Assembly (NCBI GenBank): GCA_964405685.1 | Contig: CAYOOP010000001.1 | Coordinates: 429,819 to 493,818 of the forward strand | Direction of reading: 5' to 3' | DNA from: CAYOOP01 sp964405685 | Lineage (GTDB): Bacteria; Pseudomonadota; Alphaproteobacteria; Rickettsiales; SXRF01 | DNA: 64,000 bases | Shown: positions 58,268-64,000 of the stretch, piece after piece | Position numbering within the stretch: the first letter of the stretch is position 1 | Layout of the letters: each line of letters starts with the position of its first letter | Position numbers and translations under genes: made by a program | Notes under the pieces: generated by a model | What the model was told of the DNA's origin: nothing | What the model saw: only the letters and a program-made list of their open reading frames with translations | The model's database searches: none

Positions 58268-59446
58268 ATGATTCGCAAAATACGTATTTCATCCTTAAAC
58301 GCGCTTTACAAACGTTACGGGCCCATTAGCCTGTTATGGCTCGGCAGTACGCTGTTCGTATTTGCAGCCGTAATTCTGGACCAGCAGTTTCTTGTTAAAG
58401 GCCAATGTTTCGGCGATTATTTTGGATATAATGAATGGTTCTCTTGTTGGGACGGTCAATGGTACAATCGCATTGCCGAGAAAGGATATAGTGGTGAGGC
58501 ACACTTCTTTCCGCTTTATCCCCTGTTGGGCGCTATCGTACACAAAATATCCAAGATGAATATTGAATATTCCCTACTTACCGTCAGCTTGACGGCAAGT
58601 TATAGTTTCTCCCTGGTTTGGAGAAACTATCTAGAACGTAAGAGCGGGAATAACGCATTGGTTATAACGCTCGGAAGTGCGTTGGTATTGTTATGGCCAG
58701 CTTCCTATTTCATGCGGGCCAATTATACCGAGTCACTATATCTACTGCTGGCTGCGCTTTTTCTTTTGGGCATGTTGGAACAAAAATCAGTGCTGTGGCT
58801 GGTGATTATTTGTGGGTTGTTGACGGCAACAAGGCCCAACGGCATCGTGTGTCCTTTGGTGCTTGGTATACACTGCCTGTTTAGAACCAATGCGCGGCCT
58901 TACCGCCACAACCTATCTCTTGCTGTATGGGCAACACTCGCTTCTTTTTGGGGGTTGGGTGCTTATATGCTCTATCTTGCGGCAACCTATGGCGATCCCC
59001 TGCTATGGCTTAAAGACGCAAATACGTGGCTTGGACGAGACATAATACAAAATCCCATTGCTTACTGGAGCCAAATCATTTCTTTGCGCCCAGCGTGGGG
59101 CTTTTTGTTCAATGGAGATATATATCGTGTGCATACCTATCCTTTCAACCTACAAAATCGGGTGTTTATGCTAACGGCATGCGCCGCATTGATTATTGGT
59201 GCATGCAAAAAATGGATTACTAGGGAAGAGTTCTGTTTTTGCCTGTTCACACTTATGGTAGTATATTACAGCAGCGCTCAACTATGGGGCGGTATGCCGG
59301 CTATAGGAAGATATTGCTTGGCCCTTTTGCCTGCATTTTATGTCTATGCACGCTTGCTGGCGCGTACACCGTTGGAAATCCAACTCCTTGTTATTGGTTT
59401 TTGCGCGGCGGGTTTGATGCTGCATACAGGATTGTTTTTAATATGA
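58268..59446 (+). CDS. GT-C membrane mannosyltransferase-like protein, PIG-V type
   Basis: A 392-aa integral membrane protein with about nine or ten hydrophobic helices. The region FSCWDGQWYNRIAEKGYSGE followed by AHFFPLYPLLGAIVHK is the lumenal/periplasmic motif of the PIG-V mannosyltransferase family, whose bacterial members use lipid-linked sugars. The acceptor is unknown. It starts directly at the gcdH stop (TAGATG) and overlaps the next gene (ATGA). It is more AT-rich than its neighbours. Glycan transfer to lipid or protein at the membrane is inferred. Confidence 0.75.
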   Translation: MIRKIRISSLNALYKRYGPISLLWLGSTLFVFAAVILDQQFLVKGQCFGDYFGYNEWFSCWDGQWYNRIAEKGYSGEAHFFPLYPLLGAIVHKISKMNIEYSLLTVSLTASYSFSLVWRNYLERKSGNNALVITLGSALVLLWPASYFMRANYTESLYLLLAALFLLGMLEQKSVLWLVIICGLLTATRPNGIVCPLVLGIHCLFRTNARPYRHNLSLAVWATLASFWGLGAYMLYLAATYGDPLLWLKDANTWLGRDIIQNPIAYWSQIISLRPAWGFLFNGDIYRVHTYPFNLQNRVFMLTACAALIIGACKKWITREEFCFCLFTLMVVYYSSAQLWGGMPAIGRYCLALLPAFYVYARLLARTPLEIQLLVIGFCAAGLMLHTGLFLI

Positions 59447-61050
59447 CCTGCCTATTAAGGGGCTGGTGGTTCTGGGCCCCTCTGTTCGCACTCATCTTCC
59501 TACAATCGTTTGCCGTATTAGAAGTGGGCACCACTTCGGATGAATGGGCAGAAACTGAAAATGCCCGCAGTCATTGGCATTTAATCACGGATTTCTACGC
59601 CCATGGCGATTTTAAAAATCCCTACGATAAAATTCTCAACAATTACGAATACTATGGCGTCTGGGTCAACATGTTCGCGTTTCCGCTGCAATATGAAATA
59701 TCCGGCGGCCGCATCGACAGCTTCGCAAGCTACCGGGCCAAACACTACGTGGGCCTAGCCCTCACTTGGATTGCGATTGCGGCCACGGCCTGGGCGTTGT
59801 GGCGCGTCACCCGCAATCGCTACGCACCCGCGGCGATAGTTGCCGCCTTTCTGCTCACGCCCTATTGGTTTGGGCATAGCCTCTTTAACCCCAAAGATGC
59901 TCCACTGGCAGCGATGATGACGCTTGCTACCATTGTCCTCAGCGGATTCATCGCCAAGGTGGTCGAAGCCGAAAAAAGCAAAATACCGCTGTCTACATTC
60001 CGATTACTCACCGCCGGATGGGTGGTGGGATTGACCGCATCGGTTAGAATTGTCGGCGGTATCACCGGCCTGTATCTGGCGGTGCTGCTGCCGCTTGCGC
60101 TGTGGCTTCACCGCGCACCTCTTTCCTGGCGGCTGATATTTCGCACGGTGTTCAGACTGTATTTGGTGGGCGCAATTGCGTTTGCGTGTATCTGGTTGCT
60201 GCATCCTGCTGCCTGGTCCGATCCCTTCAAATGGATATGGGATACCATCAAGATGATGGCGCATTTTCCCTACAATGTGCTCAACATCACCAATGGAAAA
60301 CATCTCTATGCTATGAGCCTACCGTGGAACTACATCCCTCAGTGGGTCTTTGCAAAAACCCCTTTGTTGATGTTGGTATTGAATGCTGTCGGCCTCATGA
60401 TTGCAGTCATCCGTTTTCGTACCGCCGATGTGCGCACGCAGGTGCTGCACATGCTATTCTTACTGCAGCTGCTCGTGGTACCCACTATTATCGTTGCTGA
60501 AAAAGGCGCGCTTTATGACGGTGTGCGGCAGATTTTGTTCATTTTTCCTTCTATCGTCTGGTTCGCTGCCTATGGGGCGCTATCGTTACCGTGCTACCTT
60601 TTTCATCCGCGCCTGCGGCGAAGCATTACTATCCTGATGGCATTAGTGTGTGCAGCAACGCTACGGGATGTAGCGCGACTGCATCCTTATTATTACACCT
60701 ATTTCAATGAGATCATACGGCTCAAACCCATCGATGGCCGTTGGGATACAGATTATTGGGTGCTCGCATATAAAGAAATGGCCGAGTACGTCAATCGCTT
60801 CCGGCCAGCCAGTGGAACGGTCTGGATCACTTCCTATAATAACATGTATCTTTATTTAAACCCCGGTATCAAGGTAGAACAACGCGACAGTCTTACTCAA
60901 ATTCCCAAAACGCCGGGCACGCTGATTTTGCAACATACACGCACCATTCCCAATGCCGGGAGCACTCATGCGTGCCCGGTGATAGCAACCATTAGCCGCC
61001 CCTTGGGCAACCAGCGTCTAACTTACGCGCTGATACGCTATTGCAGCTAA
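59443..61050 (+). CDS. GT-C glycosyltransferase, PMT/ArnT (GT39-like) type
   Basis: A 535-aa integral membrane protein with about ten to twelve helices. The first loop contains the acidic motif VGTTSDEWAETENARSHWHL (DE/E pair, typical of GT-C enzymes with lipid-phosphate sugar donors), and a second motif is LTPYWFGHSLFNPKDAPLAA. Such proteins add sugars to protein or lipid acceptors in the periplasm. The ATG at 59443 overlaps the stop of the preceding gene (ATGA); an open frame extends to 59239 but lies inside that gene. It ends 4 bp into the convergent znuB gene. Confidence 0.72.
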   Translation: MTCLLRGWWFWAPLFALIFLQSFAVLEVGTTSDEWAETENARSHWHLITDFYAHGDFKNPYDKILNNYEYYGVWVNMFAFPLQYEISGGRIDSFASYRAKHYVGLALTWIAIAATAWALWRVTRNRYAPAAIVAAFLLTPYWFGHSLFNPKDAPLAAMMTLATIVLSGFIAKVVEAEKSKIPLSTFRLLTAGWVVGLTASVRIVGGITGLYLAVLLPLALWLHRAPLSWRLIFRTVFRLYLVGAIAFACIWLLHPAAWSDPFKWIWDTIKMMAHFPYNVLNITNGKHLYAMSLPWNYIPQWVFAKTPLLMLVLNAVGLMIAVIRFRTADVRTQVLHMLFLLQLLVVPTIIVAEKGALYDGVRQILFIFPSIVWFAAYGALSLPCYLFHPRLRRSITILMALVCAATLRDVARLHPYYYTYFNEIIRLKPIDGRWDTDYWVLAYKEMAEYVNRFRPASGTVWITSYNNMYLYLNPGIKVEQRDSLTQIPKTPGTLILQHTRTIPNAGSTHACPVIATISRPLGNQRLTYALIRYCS

Positions 61051-61829
61051 TGTCGGCGTAAAATAGCGCACGCCCAAAGCAAGCCAAGCCCGGCAACAAT
61101 AATCGTGGGTGCCAGCGGCGTGTCGAAATGGAGTGAGGCGTAAAACCCTCCCGCGACTGCGAGCACGGCGATTCCACCGGCAAGTATGACCATTTGCATC
61201 GGCGTTTTGGCCAGCAAGCGTGCACTCACGGCAGGAATAATCAGCAACGCCGTCATCAGCAAAATGCCGGTGACTTTAATCGAAAGCGCAACGGTGAGTG
61301 CGAGTAAAAGCGTCAACACCAACCGCGTGTGGGCGACATTCACACCTTCAACTGCGGCAATATCTTCATGAATCAGCACGCGCATAAGCTTGCGCCACTG
61401 CGTCACGACAAACGCAAGCACCACCGCAAGCAACGCCGCCAAGATGAACGCATCATTACGATTGGCCGCCAGCACATCCCCAAACAAAAGCGCGTTGATA
61501 TCAACCGTTTTGCCGGAGAGCGAAATCGCAACGAGTGCGATTGCGAGACTGCCATACGAAAGAATGCCCAATGTCGAATCTGCCTGAATGGCTTGCCGTT
61601 TTTCGGTGATCGAAAAAATGAATGCAATCGCGAGCGAACTGATCACTACTCCCGCTGCAATCGGTACATTCGTAATCAGCGCAAACGCTACGCCGAGCAG
61701 TGCGCCGTGTGCAATTGTATCCCCCAGATAGGCCATGCGCCGCCACACCACCGCGCAGCCGAGCACGCCGGCAAGCAATGCGGCAATCAGCGCGGTTACG
61801 AGCGGCATGAGCAAAAAACCACTAATCAT
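61047..61829 (-). CDS. znuB: Zinc ABC transporter permease ZnuB
   Basis: Inner-membrane permease of the high-affinity zinc importer (ABC-3 family), about 260 aa and eight or nine helices. Family features are GCAVVWRRMAYLGDTIAHGA, LGVAFALI, STLGILSYGSLAIALVAI, IHEDIAAVEGVNVAHTRLVL and KVTGILLMTALLIIPAVSAR. The ATG at 61829 overlaps the znuC end by 8 bp; an ATG four codons upstream (61841) is also possible. The substrate-binding protein znuA is not in this window. Could also transport manganese, but the family match is to zinc. Confidence 0.87.
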   Translation of the reverse strand: MISGFLLMPLVTALIAALLAGVLGCAVVWRRMAYLGDTIAHGALLGVAFALITNVPIAAGVVISSLAIAFIFSITEKRQAIQADSTLGILSYGSLAIALVAISLSGKTVDINALLFGDVLAANRNDAFILAALLAVVLAFVVTQWRKLMRVLIHEDIAAVEGVNVAHTRLVLTLLLALTVALSIKVTGILLMTALLIIPAVSARLLAKTPMQMVILAGGIAVLAVAGGFYASLHFDTPLAPTIIVAGLGLLWACAILRRH

Positions 61830-62553
61830 GCGTGTGCTCATGGTCGTGGTGGTGAGTGTAAATCGCCAAATTCGCCGCCACATCGCTTGCAAATAAATCG
61901 CGATACGCCGCATCTTCCTTCACCGCATGTGGATGGCCTTCGCAGCAGATGTGATGGTTGAGGCACACGACGTGGTCGGTGCCGGACATCACCACGTGCA
62001 AATCATGCGAAACCATCAGTACCGCGGCCTTCAACCCCTTCGCTACGTGATCAATCAGCGCGTACATGTGCGCTTGCCCGGAAATATCAATCCCCTGCAT
62101 CGGCTCATCAAGCACCAGTAATTCAGGTTGTTTCAGCAGCGCCCGCGCGAGCAGCACGCGCTGCCATTCACCGCCCGAAAGCGTATGCACGCTGCGTGGG
62201 AGAAGCTCCGCAATGCCGGTGACTTCCGCAATTGCTGGAACATTTCCAGCGCCCGCATAGAGTTTTAGGAACCACTCAACTGACATCGGCATATACGGGT
62301 TGATCGCCACCCGCTGCGGCACATAGCCGATTTTAAGCCCCGGTTTACGGGTAATTTCGCCCTTATCGGGCGCCATCAACCCCAGCAGCAGCTTAAGCAG
62401 CGTGGTTTTCCCGCCGCCGTTTGGCCCAATAATCGTCACACGTTCGCCCGCGGAAACCGCGAGGTTCACGTCGCTTACCACGGGCTTGCCCTGGTAATGC
62501 TTGTATATTCGTGTAGCTTTAAGTAAATTACTCACACGCTGCTTATGCAGCAA
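61822..62553 (-). CDS. znuC: Zinc ABC transporter ATP-binding protein ZnuC
   Basis: ATPase of the zinc importer, 243 aa from the TTG at 62553 (a GTG at 62535 is an alternative start). Walker A is IGPNGGGKTTLLKLLLGLMA, the signature motif is HTLSGGEWQRVLLARALL and Walker B is LLVLDEPMQGID, with the His switch LMVSHDLHVVMSGTDHVVCL. Its C-terminus is His/Asp-rich (HHHDHEHTHD), a usual metal-binding tail of ZnuC. Divergent from hisI, with the two starts only about 20-40 bp apart. A Zur box could not be identified. Confidence 0.92.
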   Translation of the reverse strand: MLHKQRVSNLLKATRIYKHYQGKPVVSDVNLAVSAGERVTIIGPNGGGKTTLLKLLLGLMAPDKGEITRKPGLKIGYVPQRVAINPYMPMSVEWFLKLYAGAGNVPAIAEVTGIAELLPRSVHTLSGGEWQRVLLARALLKQPELLVLDEPMQGIDISGQAHMYALIDHVAKGLKAAVLMVSHDLHVVMSGTDHVVCLNHHICCEGHPHAVKEDAAYRDLFASDVAANLAIYTHHHDHEHTHD

Positions 62554-62571
62554 AACCGAGCGATTGTAAAC

Positions 62572-62892
62572 ATGACGGACCTCTCAACCATTGCTTTTAA
62601 CGACCAGGGCTTAGTGCCCGTAATAGCGCAGGATGCCACGACGCGCGAGGTGCTGATGCTCGCTTGGGCGAGTAAGGAAGCCTTAGAGAAAACCTTAGAG
62701 ACCGGCACTATGCACTATTTTTCACGCTCTCGGAATCGCTTGTGGAAAAAAGGCGAAACCTCCGGCCATGTGCAAAAACTCATCGAACTCAAGCTCGATT
62801 GCGACAATGATGCCATTCTCGCCCTCGTCCACCAAACCGGCCCTGCGTGTCATACGGGTGAGAAGGTGTGTTTTTTTAGCAAACTCTCCTAA
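62572..62892 (+). CDS. hisI: Phosphoribosyl-AMP cyclohydrolase
   Basis: Third step of histidine biosynthesis, opening the purine ring of phosphoribosyl-AMP. A 106-aa stand-alone HisI, with LVPVIAQDATTREVLMLAWA, MHYFSRSRNRLWKKGETSGH, and the zinc/magnesium residues in ELKLDCDNDAILALV and GPACHTGEKVCFF. It is separate from the his operon at 10.5-16.7 kb, and hisE is also independent. The ATG at 62572 (MTDLSTIAF) is the usual start; an ATG at 62545 would overlap the divergent znuC start. A nested palindromic repeat follows immediately and may end its transcript. Confidence 0.94.
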   Translation: MTDLSTIAFNDQGLVPVIAQDATTREVLMLAWASKEALEKTLETGTMHYFSRSRNRLWKKGETSGHVQKLIELKLDCDNDAILALVHQTGPACHTGEKVCFFSKLS

Positions 62893-62893
62893 C

Positions 62894-62981
62894 CGTCATT
62901 GCGAGCGCAGCGAAGCAATCCAGAATCTCTCCTAGCCGCAATGCTGGATTGCCGCGTCGGCGTTGCCTCCTCGCAATGACG
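62894..62981. repeat. Nested palindromic repeat after hisI
   Basis: Outer arms CGTCATTGCGAG (62894-62905) and CTCGCAATGACG (62970-62981) are perfect over 12 bp; inner arms GCAATCCAG (62915-62923) and CTGGATTGC (62944-62952) are perfect over 9 bp. At 88 bp it has the same nested build as the hisF and fliW-fliB copies, with a different arm sequence. This CGTCATTGCGAG type is common in Rickettsia-related genomes. It lies 1 bp after the hisI stop. Confidence 0.9.
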
Positions 62982-62989
62982 AAAAAACC

Positions 62990-63403
62990 TACTTCCGGAC
63001 CTGCAAAACCTCTCCCATACCGATACTCACCCTGGCCAGGGCAAGTCCTCGCGTTGAACGTAGTGAACGGCGGAGGCAGGAAGTGTTCGGCGAAGGCGTA
63101 TGGCGGCGTATGTTGCCACAAGCGCATACGCTGGGCTACGCGGCGGACGGTCTGTCGAGAGACAGCGTACGAACCGGGCTCACGTGCATTTCCTATGGTA
63201 CAATCTACAGGGCGCGCCCTTTTAAATAACTGATGGAAAATGAGGCAAAAAAGACGATGGAAAACAAGATGAAAGCGGATTGAGTGACAAAATATACCGC
63301 ATCCTCAACCCCTTGCTAATTGTAACATAAACTTAACACCATAGCCCTATAATATCCCTATAATAAAACCTGAAGTCACAACACCACAGGCGAGGGATTT
63401 TTT
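62990..63403. other. Long gap without a recognised gene
   Basis: About 410 bp follow the repeat at 62894-62981. Two plus-strand frames stay open in 62949-63233, but their products are low-likelihood (Arg/Gly/Cys-rich). CTGTC-GAGA-GACAG forms a hairpin near 63150, and AGGGCGCGCCCT followed by TTTT near 63210-63225 resembles a terminator. I tested by eye for RNase P, SRP and tmRNA signatures and found none. A 16-codon frame starts near 63233. From about 63320 the sequence is AT-rich, with TATAAT boxes at 63348 and 63358 that may drive the next gene. Confidence 0.4.
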
Positions 63404-63910
63404 ATGGAATACGAAGAAGCACTAAAAATTGCAATGGTAGTTCTGGAGCCTAGAGAGCGTCCGTTTGATCCTTCTTCTCGTAAAGATGGGATCATTGACG
63501 TAGCCTTGCATGAAAAAACTATGAAAGTGTGCGCGCCCAGTGTTCAAATCGGTGGTAACAAGTTTCTAACACAAGATGTCGCAAGCATACTCAATAAAAT
63601 GCTTGATGAGGCACGGAGAAATGGTGCCGAAATTCCAGACGATGTTGTTGCACGTGTTGATCCTTGTAGTGATTATAAGGTTTCTATAGTACGCAATGCT
63701 AAAGATCCTACAATTAGCAAAGAGGTGATTGGTGTAGTTGTATCTGCTTTGGAATCTGCGATAAAAGCAAAACAGGAGGAGATCAGAGCGGCGGGTGAAC
63801 AAACACTACGTCAAATGATTGATACCTCTAAAACGTACGTGGATCCACAAACAAAGTATGGTGCAGTTGTTGCCAGTGATAAAGTAAAGCAACCACCACA
63901 GGTGAGCTAA
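63404..63910 (+). CDS. Hypothetical protein
   Basis: A 168-aa protein I do not recognise, with no signal peptide or membrane segment. The N-terminal half is mixed (MEYEEALKIAMVVLEPRERP), and the C-terminal half is largely helical with a Lys/Glu-rich stretch (VVVSALESAIKAKQEEIRAA). It is preceded by GGCGAGGGA-N6 upstream of the ATG and by AT-rich promoter-like sequence. Its composition is more AT-rich than that of the surrounding core genes, as for the unknown genes at 13973 and 18805, and it may be lineage-specific. Confidence 0.6.
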   Translation: MEYEEALKIAMVVLEPRERPFDPSSRKDGIIDVALHEKTMKVCAPSVQIGGNKFLTQDVASILNKMLDEARRNGAEIPDDVVARVDPCSDYKVSIVRNAKDPTISKEVIGVVVSALESAIKAKQEEIRAAGEQTLRQMIDTSKTYVDPQTKYGAVVASDKVKQPPQVS

Positions 63911-63920
63911 CCCAAGCCGC

Positions 63921-64000
63921 TCACGCCCCGAACTTACTATCCAAGTTCTTACCCGTGTGGACGAAATAGAGAATCCGCTTGGCGTCCACCATCATATCCG
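63921..64000 (-). CDS. C-terminal end of an unidentified gene
   Basis: On the minus strand the last 80 bases read as a frame ending in ...VDAKRILYFVHTGKNLDSKFGA and a TGA stop at 63921-63923. The rest lies outside the window. The codon use looks like that of core genes here. 26 residues are not enough for a function call. Confidence 0.45.
   Translation of the reverse strand, partial: DMMVDAKRILYFVHTGKNLDSKFGA

Noticed and set aside
59239..59442. Earlier start for the GT39-like protein
   Set aside because: It lies wholly inside the preceding gene; the ATG at 59443 gives the usual ATGA overlap and the family N-terminus.
62990..63240. RNase P RNA, SRP RNA or tmRNA gene
   Set aside because: Conserved signatures (GAGGAAAGTCC, GGAAGG-AGCA, tag sequence with tRNA-like end) are missing.

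Overview
This window looks like part of the chromosome of a free-living, motile alphaproteobacterium. The indications are a fliX-type flagellar regulator gene, the order hisB-DUF2628-hisH-hisA-hisF-hisE, a SURF1 gene, two-subunit succinyl-CoA:3-ketoacid CoA transferase, MlaE/MlaF-type lipid transport genes, and many short palindromic repeats like those of Rickettsia-related lineages. Base composition is moderate by eye. A few genes (13973-14530, 18805-19962, 58268-59446, 63404-63910) look more AT-rich. There is no phage, integrase, transposase or CRISPR array. All assignments were made by reading the sequence; no database was searched.

Layout. 1-4.0 kb (minus): a secreted proline-rich TPR protein, pilT and pilU, for type IV pilus retraction. 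4.1-10.3 kb: a DUF305 metal-binding protein, 2-Cys peroxiredoxin, SURF1, ribA, aceB (malate synthase), an NDUFAF5/BioC-like methyltransferase carrying an in-frame repeat, and comF. 10.4 kb: tRNA-Leu(CAG). 10.5-18.2 kb (minus): a long histidine operon interrupted by a DinJ/YafQ-like toxin-antitoxin pair, an unknown gene and an acetyltransferase; hisF carries an 87-bp palindromic repeat in frame. hisI lies alone at 62.6 kb. 18.2-20.7 kb (minus): scoA and scoB, separated by an unknown gene.

20.7-42.5 kb is a flagellar region: fliX and a small secreted protein on the minus strand, then on the plus strand an HTH protein, flgI, flgJ-like, flgN-like, flgK, flgL, fliW, fliB, a giant flagellin, flaG-like, fliD, fliS, fliK, flgD and flgE. 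Three sigma-54 (-24/-12) promoters can be read, before flgI, fliD and fliK. With FliX nearby they suggest a Caulobacter-like FliX/FlbD/sigma-54 cascade. Flagellin (1103 aa), FlgE (1108 aa) and FlgK (907 aa) are all unusually long, and FlgE and FlgK share a repeated beta-rich module. Two glycosyltransferases follow.

44.7-64 kb: mlaF/mlaE, alr, dnaB, folD, a ferredoxin-NADP reductase, a fused 3-hydroxyacyl-CoA dehydrogenase/enoyl-CoA hydratase, a vitamin B12 uptake pair (btuB-like receptor and btuF-like binding protein) behind a cobalamin riboswitch, trhO, gcdH (glutaryl-CoA dehydrogenase), two GT-C membrane glycosyltransferases, znuCB, hisI, a repeat-rich gap, an unknown gene and the end of one further gene.

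The most interesting themes are (i) nested palindromic repeats of about 86-90 bp, placed in frame inside hisF and a methyltransferase, with a related half-unit inside the B12 riboswitch, and (ii) the enlarged flagellar exterior together with FliB, FliW and nearby glycosyltransferases.
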